Positions 17,049 through 25,466 of a stretch of 30,836 nucleotides of DNA are shown piece after piece (the first letter of the stretch is position 1; each line of letters opens with the position of its first letter). Position numbers and translations under genes: made by a program. A model generated the notes under the pieces. The model worked only from the letters and a program-made list of their open reading frames with translations. It had not been told where the DNA came from and searched no databases. Source of the DNA: Promethearchaeota archaeon (GTDB lineage Archaea; Asgardarchaeota; Lokiarchaeia; Sigynarchaeales; SOKP01); NCBI GenBank assembly GCA_030605085.1, contig JAUWBH010000058.1, positions 1 to 30,836 of the forward strand. Reading direction: 5' to 3'.

Positions 17049-17071
17049 CTTTAGTATAAATAATACTAAAG
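17049..17071 (-). terminator. Hairpin at the 3' end of the ABC transporter operon
   Basis: CTTTAGTAT and ATACTAAAG form a 9-bp stem around a 5-base loop and span the permease stop codon (17066-17068). There is no long T tract after it on the minus strand, so it may be a processing or stability element and not a classical terminator. Confidence 0.35.
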
Positions 17072-17878
17072 CATTAAGATTAATCTTTCGATATCCAACC
17101 ACCTTTTTCCAAAATATAAAAAAATTAAACATAATCCTCCCAAAATTGCTGATATTAATACAATCATTAAAGGAGATAAAAAAGCCGGATTAAACATTTG
17201 TATAAATAAAATTGCTAAAACTGGAGTTACTAATAAACTTGTTATACTTTGGGCAGATTTAAAACTCTTTACGCGACTACTAATGATAACAGAAATTAAT
17301 ACATTCAAAAAAGTTATGATGGGAGTTAACATAAATACTGTTAATAACCAAGTTAAATCTTTAAAAATTAAAATATTTCCATCTAAGTGAGCCCATACTA
17401 ATATATTTATTTCGATACCAACAATAACAAAAAATATAAAACTTAAAAGAATAGAAGGAATAAAGGCTGCTAGAGTTTTTCCTATTATTAATTCCTTCTT
17501 AGAAATCGGTAATAATGTTAGAGATTCTATAGTTTTCCTTTCTTTTTCACCAGCAAAAGAATCTACGCTTAGGATTACGCTTGTTAGACTAGGTGTAAAA
17601 AGGAAATACGGAAGCACAAATATTCTTGATGCTATTGCTACCGCAATTAAATATTTGTTGTAATTTTTAGGAATATTTAACTGAGTCATCAATTCTTGTT
17701 TATCTCCAAACGCCGAAATAAATTCATCAGGCGCGGCAAGAGCACTTAGGACTATTATAATAGGAAAAATTGAGTTAAAAATTAAGGGTAATAAAAGCGA
17801 TGATAGAAAAATCTCTCTATTTCGAATAGTTGTTTTCCAATCTTTTTTCATAATCCTAACGCAATTTTTAAAATCCAT
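17066..17878 (-). CDS. ABC-2 type transporter permease (NatB-like)
   Basis: 270-residue integral membrane protein with about six helices. After a cytoplasmic N-terminus and the first helix (FLSSLLLPLIFNSIFPIIIVLSALA) comes an extracellular loop. Then follows the characteristic ABC-2 block FAGEKERKTIESLTLLPISKKELIIGK (109-134), as in Na+- or drug-exporting NatB-like permeases. The ATG lies two bases after the stop of the ATPase gene, with AGGATT as SD inside the ATPase end, so the two are translationally linked. The pair would form an ATP-driven exporter; cargo unknown. Confidence 0.88.
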   Translation of the reverse strand: MDFKNCVRIMKKDWKTTIRNREIFLSSLLLPLIFNSIFPIIIVLSALAAPDEFISAFGDKQELMTQLNIPKNYNKYLIAVAIASRIFVLPYFLFTPSLTSVILSVDSFAGEKERKTIESLTLLPISKKELIIGKTLAAFIPSILLSFIFFVIVGIEINILVWAHLDGNILIFKDLTWLLTVFMLTPIITFLNVLISVIISSRVKSFKSAQSITSLLVTPVLAILFIQMFNPAFLSPLMIVLISAILGGLCLIFLYFGKRWLDIERLILML

Positions 17879-17880
17879 TT

Positions 17881-18825
17881 TTAATCCTTTTCAATTAGTT
17901 TTAGATATATATCCTCTAAGGATCTGACGGTTCGGTTGACTTCTAAAATCTTGGCATCCAAATCAACTAATTCTTTAACAATAATTGGAGTAGCTTCGTT
18001 GACATTATCAATATAGAAGTAAATCTTATTGTTATCAATTCTAAATTGTTTAATAAAATTTAAACTCGCTAATCTTTTTTCAATCTGCGGAGAAACAGGA
18101 CCTTTAAGTGTACAAATCATTTCTTGAGTTTCCCAAAGTTCCTTACCTAATTCAATGTGAGTGCCGATTCTTTTAATCTTACCACGGTCTAAAATAGCAA
18201 CTCTATCGCATAATTTTTGGACTTCTTCAAGGTTATGAGAATTTATAAATAAAGTTCTATTTCTTCCTTTAAGGTTTAAAATCAATTGTCGAACTTTCAA
18301 AGCCGCTGCAGGATCTAAATTGGTAGTTGGTTCGTCAAAAAAAATAATTTCAGGATCGTGCAGAATAGCTCTAGCTATGGCTAAGCGTTGCTTCTGTCCC
18401 TTAGAAAGTTTTCCCGCTTTCATATTCTTCCTTTCAATTAACCCCATTTGCATTAATACTTCGTTAATACGCTTGTTTAAATCCTTAATATCGTAAAAAC
18501 TTCCAAAAAAACTTAGATTTTCAAAAACAGATAAATTCTTATAATTACCGTGATTTTCGGTCAAAAATCCGAGATTTCTTCTCATTATATGAGCTTTAAA
18601 TTTCATGTCTTGATTTTTAACGAAAATTGAACCAGTAGTTGGTCTCAATAATCCCGCAATTAATCGAATTGTCGTTGTTTTTCCAGCACCATTAGGACCT
18701 AATAAGCCAAAAATTTCTCCTTCATTAACTTTAAAGGAAACATGATTTAAAGCCCATATATCTTTATGTTCCTTCTTATCGTAAAAAACTTTTGATAAAT
18801 CATTGATTTTTATTACAGCACCCAT
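17881..18825 (-). CDS. ABC transporter ATP-binding protein (NatA/CcmA-like)
   Basis: 314 residues from the ATG at 18825 (MGAVIKIND); a TTG five codons upstream is possible. Walker A is GPNGAGKT (43-50). The Q-loop position carries Glu (LTENHG, 89-93), as is common in this subfamily. The signature is LSKGQ (140-144), Walker B is IIFFDE (160-165), and the H-loop is NSHNL (195-199). A C-terminal extension (230-314) with a beta-rich region (EMICTLKGPV, KIYFYIDN) ends in the RSLEDIYLKLIEKD motif typical of NatA-like drug/ion exporters. Energises the permease encoded just downstream. Confidence 0.92.
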   Translation of the reverse strand: MGAVIKINDLSKVFYDKKEHKDIWALNHVSFKVNEGEIFGLLGPNGAGKTTTIRLIAGLLRPTTGSIFVKNQDMKFKAHIMRRNLGFLTENHGNYKNLSVFENLSFFGSFYDIKDLNKRINEVLMQMGLIERKNMKAGKLSKGQKQRLAIARAILHDPEIIFFDEPTTNLDPAAALKVRQLILNLKGRNRTLFINSHNLEEVQKLCDRVAILDRGKIKRIGTHIELGKELWETQEMICTLKGPVSPQIEKRLASLNFIKQFRIDNNKIYFYIDNVNEATPIIVKELVDLDAKILEVNRTVRSLEDIYLKLIEKD

Positions 18826-18903
18826 ACAAAAAAACGCCAATACAAATTAATTACTTATAGGAAAATAATTTTATATCTATTTTAAAATATGAAACAGCAA
18901 CTT

Positions 18904-19128
18904 TTATTTGTTAGACTTCTCTTGTCGTGATCTCAATTTTTCAGCACGTTCTTCCAAAATTTTTTTAATTTCTTGTTTATCTTCAGGATATCACGATATT
19001 TGCACTACTAGTATTATCAGTCCACTATAAGCTAAGCTCTGAAAGCCTCCTAATAAATATAGCGGCCAAAAAGTTTTGTTTAAGGAAAAACCAGAGCTAT
19101 TAGAAATTTTTGAATTATTCTCTTGCAC
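18904..19128 (-). pseudogene. MFS transporter deletion derivative
   Basis: A remnant of a paralogue of the intact MFS gene upstream. From GTG 19128 it reads SLNKTFWPLYLLGGFQSLAYSGLIIL, matching residues 1-27 of the intact protein (HKKVWSIYLLSGFQSLAFSGIIIL). It then jumps in the same frame to YPEDKQEIKKILEERAEKL and RSRQEKSNK, matching its last 30 residues. About 400 internal codons are missing. A TGA stands at the position of the Trp that precedes YPQD in the intact gene. The sequence just upstream also resembles the intact gene's 5' flank (around 19190 and 20715), so whole units were duplicated. Confidence 0.8.
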
Positions 19129-19258
19129 TTTATTTGTCTCAGTTTTTGTCTCAGTAATTTAACATTTTCCTAATGAGTGATAAAATGAGATTTGGAATTT
19201 GAATATATTGAAATCAATTTAAAATTTTATCTTAATGTTAATATTTTAAATGACTTCT

Positions 19259-20650
19259 CTAACCGGAATTATTTTTTCTTGATCTTAAAATTTCTGCCCG
19301 TTCTTTTAGAATTTTCTTTATTTCATTTGAATCTTGAGGATACCATTTCAAAGCCAAACTCCATAATAAAATTCCTGGAATTATAAAAAGTATAACTATC
19401 ATAATTGTAAATTGGTAATTAAACCCTGATATGGTTAAGAGGATTCCAACAAGTATAGGTCCTATTCCAAAACCAATTCTTTCTAATAATTGGTTCCAAG
19501 AAGCAATCTTCCCTTGTGCCTCAGGTAAGTTTATCTCTTGTAGGATAGGTGCTTGATTGGTGAGATATAGCGAAGAAATCGTAGAAAATGTGAAAAATAG
19601 AGTACCCATAATCAATATCATTGGCAAGGTAAACAAAAAAAGAATGTCATTTCCTTGATCTTTAGTTAAATGAGGTAAAGGAAGAAAAAAGACCATCGCA
19701 AAAGATGTAATGCCTATACTTAAAGCTAGAATCACAAAAAATATTCTTCTTCTTGGATGATCAGCACATAGTTTATCCGACACCTTCGCAAGATAAAGCC
19801 GCCCAAGTAGCCCACCAGTTAACCCAAATACCGCCATATATATCCCCGTAAAAAGAGGTGAAAGATTATGGGGTTCCGTTTGAATATAAGGTAAAATCAT
19901 AAGAACTACGCTTCCCATAAGAATGTTTGTAGAAATTCCTTCAAATAGCGCAACTTTATTTGTTTTACTTAACATCGTTTTTCGCATTATTTTTTTGTCA
20001 ATTTGAAAATGATATTTGATAGAATCATCTTTAAGAACATCAGAGAGCTCTTCGCGTTGAGCACCCCTTTTTGGCTCTTTAATATGAATAAAAAGGGTGA
20101 TACCTGCGATTATAATTGATAGCCCAATAATCCAAAAAAAAACTTTCCAATATCCGTATTGGATGGCTATTGAGGCAAAAATAAAACCACCAATGTTAAA
20201 AATGCTCCATAATATTCCAAGGATTCCAAAGAATCGCGATCGATGCTCTTTTGGGATTATATCGTTTGAAAGGGAAATTATTGCTGGCCATGCACCTCCA
20301 GCAAAAAATGCGAAAATAATTACAAATAATAAAAAATAAAAATAAGTTTCTATTCCCCTCCCTTCAGTTGCAAAACCGAGCATAAAAATGCTTATACCCC
20401 TAAATATAGCGATTATAAAGAGAATCAGTTTGCGAGACTGTTTATCTATTAAAGTTCCAAATAGGAGGCCTCCTATTGATGATAACCAAAATAATATAGA
20501 AACAAGAATTCCCATCTCTAACGCGTGATATGGATCTTTTGGCCAAAATAAAAAAGATAACGGTACAATTAGAATTATAATTCCGCTGAAAGCTAGACTT
20601 TGAAATCCGCTTAATAAATAGATAGACCAGACTTTTTTGTGGATGGACAT
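19259..20650 (-). CDS. Major facilitator superfamily transporter
   Basis: 463 residues with twelve predicted membrane helices in two halves, ATG start. Between helices 2 and 3 is GGLLFGTLIDKQSRKLILF, the MFS motif-A type loop. In the second half is GGLLGRLYLAKVSDKLCADHPRRRIFF, the corresponding loop. The central cytoplasmic linker (about 195-230) is charged. The C-terminus WYPQDSNEIKKILKERAEILRSR is cytoplasmic and helical. No substrate signature is recognisable. The gene is flanked by a deletion derivative on one side and a 287-bp partial copy on the other, showing repeated duplication of this locus. Confidence 0.9.
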   Translation of the reverse strand: MSIHKKVWSIYLLSGFQSLAFSGIIILIVPLSFLFWPKDPYHALEMGILVSILFWLSSIGGLLFGTLIDKQSRKLILFIIAIFRGISIFMLGFATEGRGIETYFYFLLFVIIFAFFAGGAWPAIISLSNDIIPKEHRSRFFGILGILWSIFNIGGFIFASIAIQYGYWKVFFWIIGLSIIIAGITLFIHIKEPKRGAQREELSDVLKDDSIKYHFQIDKKIMRKTMLSKTNKVALFEGISTNILMGSVVLMILPYIQTEPHNLSPLFTGIYMAVFGLTGGLLGRLYLAKVSDKLCADHPRRRIFFVILALSIGITSFAMVFFLPLPHLTKDQGNDILFLFTLPMILIMGTLFFTFSTISSLYLTNQAPILQEINLPEAQGKIASWNQLLERIGFGIGPILVGILLTISGFNYQFTIMIVILFIIPGILLWSLALKWYPQDSNEIKKILKERAEILRSRKNNSG

Positions 20651-20924
20651 ATCAGAATTAATAGTTGTCGTTTTGATTGTGTAATTTATTTATTATCAAG
20701 GTATAGAATTGAAAATGAGGATTTTAATTTGAACATATTGATATACATTTTCTTTTTTATTGAGTAATTTTATCCTGACCGCTCAAGAAAACACGATTAA
20801 TTGAGCCTTATTTTTTCGGAAAACTTGATCTAGGTTTTAAATGATATTTTGAAATCCAAAAAGGAGGATGTCCTTGTCTGCAATCTACTTTGAAATATGA
20901 AATCTTATATTCTGATTAATTTTC
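20651..20924. other. 5' flank of the MFS gene
   Basis: AT-rich with no credible gene. It includes AATTTGAACATATTGATAT near 20727, which resembles a stretch upstream of the MFS deletion derivative. An AAGGAGG followed by ATG at 20868 opens only ten codons. Confidence 0.4.
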
Positions 20925-21211
20925 TGTCAATTTGAAAATGATATTTGATAGAATCATCTTTAAGAACATCAGAGAGCTCTTCGCGTTGAGCACCCCTTTT
21001 TGGCTCTTTAATATGAATAAAAAGGTTAAAACCCGCGATTATAATTGAAAGCCCAATAATCCAAAAAAAAACTCTCCAATATCCATATTGGATGGCTATT
21101 GAGGCAAAAATAAAACCACCAACGTTAAAAATGCTCCATAATATTCCAAGGATTCCAAAGAATCGCGATCGATGCTCTTTTGGAACTATATCGTTTGAAA
21201 GTGAAATTATT
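20925..21211 (-). pseudogene. 287-bp fragment copy of the MFS gene
   Basis: Direct copy of 19996-20282, equal in length and with only scattered substitutions. It encodes the MFS segment from about SLSNDIVPKEHRSRFFGILG to DDSIKYHFQID, with no start codon or continuation on either side. On the minus strand it ends shortly after (QIDRKLIRI, stop). Its upstream edge coincides with the stop codon of the double-HNH gene (21207-21209). Confidence 0.88.
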
Positions 21212-23504
21212 TGTTTAAACTATACTCACCATTTCTAAAGACAATACGCTTAGATTTTAATAACTCATCAACATAAAATAATAATGATCCTTCAATTGCT
21301 TTATGTTCGCTTTGATTTTCACATACCCATAAATTTTCTAACCTGCTATCTAACTTATCAAAATTAATATGATGAACAATAAATTCTGGTTTTAAAAATT
21401 TTCCATCGAAAAGATATTTTTTCGCGGCTTTTGATTCAAGCGTTTTTGCCAAGTGTCGTTCCATAATGTAGCGATACTCAAACATGTACCCCCTATTTCT
21501 TTTAGCAGTAGGTTTTTCATAATCTTCAGGTACTTTTATCCAAGGTCTATCAGCTACTAAAAACCGTTTAAAACCATGTTCCTTTTTTCCTTTAATATCA
21601 TGTTGTCCGCGCCAATATAACGCTCCACGTGTTGTTTCAAGACCACATACTTTTGCCAGTCTTGGATCTGTTAAATTGTATTTTTTATGATGAACAAGAT
21701 GCTTAACCCATTCTTTATGGCGATACAAGGGATTTTCATCCGAGCAATCCGAATAAGGATCTACTGTTATTTTTATAGGTGGTTTGCTTGAGTGTGAATA
21801 ATAGTTAACGGTCCAATCGTCAGAAACTTCATCCCAATCAATATCCTTGATTTCTTCTTTTACTAAATCTATATTTTCGTAAGGATCAATGATTATTGGT
21901 CTTAAAATCTCTTTAATCTCAGAATCACTTAAATTTCTATAATCAAAAGCCTTATTTAAATAGTAATTACCATTTTTAAAGCCAATTTGATTTAATTTAA
22001 TTAAGTCTCTAAAACATTCATAGATATTTCTCTGTAATTTATTATGTTCGCTCTGATTTTCACATACCCATAAATTTTCTAACCTATTATCGTGACGAAT
22101 ATGATTTATATGATGAACTGGGCAACTATTTTTTAAATATTTTCCGTCAATTAAACATTGTTGAGAGACTTTTAATTCGGGATGTTGCGACAAATATTCT
22201 TCCATTACCGCATCATGTTCTAATCGAACATACCTACTTACAGTAGGACTTACTTCGGGGTGTTGATAGGTTTTGGGCATGTACATTTTTATATAACCAC
22301 TTGTTTTATCAAACCATTTTCCTAAAGGTCGTTTTGCTTTTATATTATGTTCCCTTCGCCAATCTCCAATTGTAGAATGAGCAACACCACATACCTCTCC
22401 AAATTTTCTATCACTTAAATTAAACTCTTCATCATTGTAAATTCGTTCCAACCACTTTTTATGCATGTATAAAGGATTTGCTTTTGAGCAGTCTGAATAA
22501 GGATCTAATAATGCTTTTTTATTTACTGAAAATCTACTAGCGGGAATTTCAACAACCCAATCGTCTGAGATTTTATCCCAATCAATCTTTTTTATTTTTT
22601 CTTTAAAATTTTCTAAATTTTCTATATTTATAGCATATATTTCATCAATTTCTTTATTTTGCTTTTCAATTTCTTCGTTTCTATATATTAGCTCTCTTGA
22701 TTCACTTAAAAAATCTGAATTTTCTACTGTATATTCTTCTTCTTTCCTTGAATTCGATTCCTTCTCTCCATTAAATTCGTCGTTTTTATTATCTTTCATC
22801 GTATCTTGTTCTATAAGTTTCTTATTATACTCCTCGATTTTTTCGTTTAACATCAATTGGCTAATGTGTTCGCGCGATAAAGTTGCTTTAAGTATCCACT
22901 TATGTTTTAAATTCGCATCCCAATTTCTTAGTAAATCCTCTCCTATAAAGCGTATAAAGTTAGTAGAGGGGATCCTTCCGCATCTTCCTTCAATTAGATC
23001 GAACACTATAGTTGTGAAGTATCGCACTTCGTCCATAAATGTCATCCCGTATATCTGATCTAAATTCAATCTAAATTGTAATTTCTTGTAATACTCGGCA
23101 AATTCTTTCCTGCTAGCCAAATCGACCTCTTCAAAATACTTGTATTTTACTTCGCTATCTAATATATTCAACTTAATCCCAATCGAACCGTTCTCTGTCA
23201 AATCGGCTCTAATTCTCTCCCGTTCCGCTTTAGATTTTGAAAAATACCCTTGATTTACTATTGAATCGTACACAATTCTACAAATAACGATTATAAAGCT
23301 CCATTTAAAGTCATATGAGAACTCTTCGTCGTACATAAAAGTCTCAAGACCTCCCAAGTAGTTCGCGACTTCGCGATAGAATCCTTCAAGTTCTGAAACA
23401 TTGAATTTGCCAACGACAAGATTGAAAACAAATTGCGCCAAATTACGTAAATTAGTTAAATATTCGCAACTAAAAATCTGATCTACCCTTAATCGAGTGC
23501 GCAA
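21207..23504 (-). CDS. Large double-HNH endonuclease-like protein
   Basis: 765 residues. Two C-terminal modules repeat the order IDWD(K/E)(I/V)SDDW, DPYSDCS..NPLY.HK.W, a helix-turn-helix (DRKFGEVCGVAHSTIGDWRR; weaker in the second), a variable core, then an HNH nuclease. The HNH motifs are VHHINHIRHDNRLENLWV (463-480) with H487, and VHHINFDKLDSRLENLWV (710-727) with H734. Residues 232-300 are an acidic linker. The N-terminal part repeats another unit (RVDQIF... near 6-84 and NLDQIY... near 147-215). The TTG start cuts into the first unit: upstream in frame to 23546 the DNA still encodes its expected lead-in (RREEFEENYGKLRTRLR), with a stop just before. The protein is thus probably N-terminally truncated. 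Multi-HNH/HTH modules are typical of mobile homing-type nucleases; the target is unknown. Confidence 0.8.
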   Translation of the reverse strand: MRTRLRVDQIFSCEYLTNLRNLAQFVFNLVVGKFNVSELEGFYREVANYLGGLETFMYDEEFSYDFKWSFIIVICRIVYDSIVNQGYFSKSKAERERIRADLTENGSIGIKLNILDSEVKYKYFEEVDLASRKEFAEYYKKLQFRLNLDQIYGMTFMDEVRYFTTIVFDLIEGRCGRIPSTNFIRFIGEDLLRNWDANLKHKWILKATLSREHISQLMLNEKIEEYNKKLIEQDTMKDNKNDEFNGEKESNSRKEEEYTVENSDFLSESRELIYRNEEIEKQNKEIDEIYAINIENLENFKEKIKKIDWDKISDDWVVEIPASRFSVNKKALLDPYSDCSKANPLYMHKKWLERIYNDEEFNLSDRKFGEVCGVAHSTIGDWRREHNIKAKRPLGKWFDKTSGYIKMYMPKTYQHPEVSPTVSRYVRLEHDAVMEEYLSQHPELKVSQQCLIDGKYLKNSCPVHHINHIRHDNRLENLWVCENQSEHNKLQRNIYECFRDLIKLNQIGFKNGNYYLNKAFDYRNLSDSEIKEILRPIIIDPYENIDLVKEEIKDIDWDEVSDDWTVNYYSHSSKPPIKITVDPYSDCSDENPLYRHKEWVKHLVHHKKYNLTDPRLAKVCGLETTRGALYWRGQHDIKGKKEHGFKRFLVADRPWIKVPEDYEKPTAKRNRGYMFEYRYIMERHLAKTLESKAAKKYLFDGKFLKPEFIVHHINFDKLDSRLENLWVCENQSEHKAIEGSLLFYVDELLKSKRIVFRNGEYSLNK

Positions 23505-23546
23505 TTTCCCGTAATTCTCTTCAAATTCTTCCCTGCGAACTTTGTC

Positions 23547-23657
23547 TCATATTGGTTTCATAGATTTCACGAATATGTTGATTATTATGAAGGGAATGAC
23601 GATATTACTGTATACCTTATTAACAAATAAAGAAGCGAAAAAAATAATAAAATTTTA
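23547..23657 (+). pseudogene. Gene remnant Y1
   Basis: From 23547 the frame SYWFHRFHEYVDYYEGNDDITV is open without a start. A short deletion then shifts it to YTLLTNKEAKKIIKF. It matches remnant Y2 (24249-24431) at DDITV(WY)TLxTxxEAxKII. It abuts the broken 5' end of the HNH gene, which is recognisable up to 23546. Confidence 0.65.
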
Positions 23658-23719
23658 AAATTAGATCTTCCATTTGATCTTTTGAAAATAAAAAATATTA
23701 AATTTGAGGATAGGTTCAA

Positions 23720-24229
23720 ATGTCCTTTTATAAAAATACTAAAATGTTATTAAATCCAAATTGTTCGGAGGTCGTCTTAAGGTTAAAAGGTTTTACACGA
23801 GAGCACATTTTAACAGAATTGAAAAAAATTGGAATAATTGAAGTTGAAATATCAGAAGGAGATATTTTTGAATTATTTGAAGATGATGATTATAGGAAAT
23901 TATTAGGAGATATAGATAATCCTAATATTCCTGATTTTGAAAAATATGCATTTTTAGAAATATTGGATGGTCTTAAAGAATATGATATATATGAAGGGGC
24001 TTATATAAGTGGTGATCAACATCTTCAAGAACAACTATTCCCAACAATGTATAAGATAGTTGAATATTTTAATAAGAATTTTCCTGATTTTACTGAGGAA
24101 TGGACAGGTTTTGATGGTGGAACCATGGAATATTATGAAAACTGGATAGAAGAAGGAATGCCTGAAATAGAGGATTTTCAAAGTGAGAGAAGTAAAGAAT
24201 TAAGAAAGAAATATTGCAAATTTGAATAA
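23720..24229 (+). CDS. Hypothetical acidic protein
   Basis: 169 residues, ATG start preceded by GAGGATAGG. Strongly acidic (ISEGDIFELFEDDDYRKLLGDIDN; EEWTGFDGGTMEYYENWIEEGMPEIEDF), with aromatic residues and a GFDGG turn. No signal peptide, membrane helix, Cys motif or catalytic pattern. It lies between two remnants of one other gene (Y1, Y2), so it may be part of a duplicated two-gene cassette. Acidic single-domain proteins next to nuclease genes are sometimes immunity proteins, but nothing in the sequence shows this. Confidence 0.65.
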   Translation: MSFYKNTKMLLNPNCSEVVLRLKGFTREHILTELKKIGIIEVEISEGDIFELFEDDDYRKLLGDIDNPNIPDFEKYAFLEILDGLKEYDIYEGAYISGDQHLQEQLFPTMYKIVEYFNKNFPDFTEEWTGFDGGTMEYYENWIEEGMPEIEDFQSERSKELRKKYCKFE

Positions 24230-24248
24230 CTTTTAAAAACTTTGAAAT

Positions 24249-24431
24249 CTAAATGTCAACAATGATGATATAACTGTTTGGTATACATTAATCACAGATG
24301 AAGAGGCAAGAAAAATAATCGATTCAGAAGATATGCCAAATTTAGAATTTCTAGAAAAGAGAGAAAGTATAATGGTTGACAACAGCGGTATTAAAGTTGT
24401 TAAAGGACAACCATCTTATCCTTGGTCCTAA
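24249..24431 (+). pseudogene. Gene remnant Y2 (C-terminal part)
   Basis: After a TGA at 24246-24248 the frame runs NDDITVWYTLITDEEARKII, then DSEDMPNLEF, EKRESIMVDNSG and VVKGQPSYPWS, ending at TAA 24429-24431. It has no credible start at its beginning and is collinear with Y1 from DDITV on. The first internal ATG would give a very short product, so I read it as a 3' gene fragment. Family unknown. Confidence 0.6.
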
Positions 24432-24536
24432 ATAATCGTATTTTAAAGTTTTTACAGAAGAAGAGATAAAATAAATCTGGAATAAGAAAATTAACATTTT
24501 GAATTTTGTGTTATTAATTTTTCTCAGTAATTTTAA

Positions 24537-24556
24537 TACGATTATTAATAATCGTA
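24537..24556. promoter_or_regulatory. 20-bp palindrome, candidate operator 1
   Basis: TACGATTATTAATAATCGTA is a perfect palindrome, 112 bp before the HAD phosphatase start. It shares the ACGAT...ATCGT arms with the second palindrome. Confidence 0.55.
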
Positions 24557-24612
24557 AATTCAGTAAAAATTTTATAAATAATCAAATTAAATTTTGATTA
24601 AATTAAATAATA

Positions 24613-24635
24613 TTTATATAAACGATATATATCGT
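24613..24635 (+). promoter_or_regulatory. TATA-like element with palindromic candidate operator 2
   Basis: TTTATATAA (24613-24621) resembles an archaeal TATA box and lies about 47-55 bp before the HAD start. It is directly followed by the perfect 14-bp palindrome ACGATATATATCGT (24622-24635). A regulator bound there would cover the initiation region. Confidence 0.5.
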
Positions 24636-24667
24636 ATCAGAGCAATAGATTAAGCTGAGAATTTGAA

Positions 24668-25453
24668 ATGTCAAAAAATGACCAAGAAATCATTGATAAG
24701 ATCCGTTCACGCTCATTTCATGGAATTATTTTTGATTTTGATGGAACTCTTCTCAATGTAAACGAGCCACTTAAGAGAAGCATAGAAGAGGTCTTCAAAG
24801 AAAAGCAAATTAATGCTGAAATCGAATTTGCAATGCAAGAAATCGGCTCTACATTAGAATCAATACAAGGGCACCCTATACCGAAAATATTGCTTCAATC
24901 ACATGAAATTTTCAAATACCTTACAGTTTTTAAGGGATTAACATTTTTGAAAAAACTAAGAATTACTATGAAAATTTTTTCAAAATTCCAAATTTATTCC
25001 AAAGATGCAGAGTTATTTCCAGGAATTAAAGACTTATTGAATTTTTTAAAGAGTAAATGTAAACTATTTATTGTTTCTCATAATCAGACGAGGAATGTTT
25101 TAGAGATTCTACAAAGAGAGGAAATTGAAGATTATTTTGAAGGAATTTACGGAGCTGATGAATTACCTGCGTTAAAGCCAGATCCTGACGCTCTACTTCC
25201 AGTTTTAGAGAAATATAAAAGCGTTAAAAGTAAAGATTGGGTGATACTGGGAGATATGCCAACAGATATAGAGGCAGGTAAAGAAGCAGGAATCCATACT
25301 ATTGGTATAGCAAGCGGAATAAGTAAAAAGGAGGTCTTAGCGGATTTGCGCCCTGATTTGTTAGTAGATTCCATATCTAATTTATTAGACTTAATTGGAA
25401 TTGGTCGTATTTCAGATTCTAATGCTCGTGATTCGTTAAAAATAAAATCTTAA
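24668..25453 (+). CDS. HAD-superfamily phosphatase, Gph-like
   Basis: 261 residues. Motif I is FDFDGTLL (22-29; nucleophile D23, acid/base D25). A helical cap follows at about 35-110. Motif II is IVSHNQ (S137), motif III is KPDPDALLPVL (K170), and motif IV is ILGDMPTDIEAGKEAG (D196, D200). This is the subfamily I layout of phosphoglycolate-type phosphatases, which hydrolyse small phosphomonoesters in the cytosol. It is the first gene of a five-gene + strand run; the next ATG is 13 bp past its stop. Its place before two acyltransferase genes suggests a phosphorylated glycerol or lipid precursor as substrate; that is inference. Confidence 0.9.
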   Translation: MSKNDQEIIDKIRSRSFHGIIFDFDGTLLNVNEPLKRSIEEVFKEKQINAEIEFAMQEIGSTLESIQGHPIPKILLQSHEIFKYLTVFKGLTFLKKLRITMKIFSKFQIYSKDAELFPGIKDLLNFLKSKCKLFIVSHNQTRNVLEILQREEIEDYFEGIYGADELPALKPDPDALLPVLEKYKSVKSKDWVILGDMPTDIEAGKEAGIHTIGIASGISKKEVLADLRPDLLVDSISNLLDLIGIGRISDSNARDSLKIKS

Positions 25454-25466
25454 AAGGGTATGTTCA

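Noticed and set aside
20861..20900. AAGGAGG directly before ATG at 20868, looking like a strong translation start.
   Set aside because: Opens only ten codons and the SD touches the ATG; judged chance.
21207..23504. Double-HNH gene as an intein or group I intron endonuclease.
   Set aside because: No intein splice blocks, no host exons of one gene on both sides, and no intron core could be recognised.
23705..23722. AGGTTCAAATGTCC resembling a tRNA T-loop (GGTTCAAATCC).
   Set aside because: No acceptor or anticodon stem fits around it, and it is the start region of the 23720 gene.
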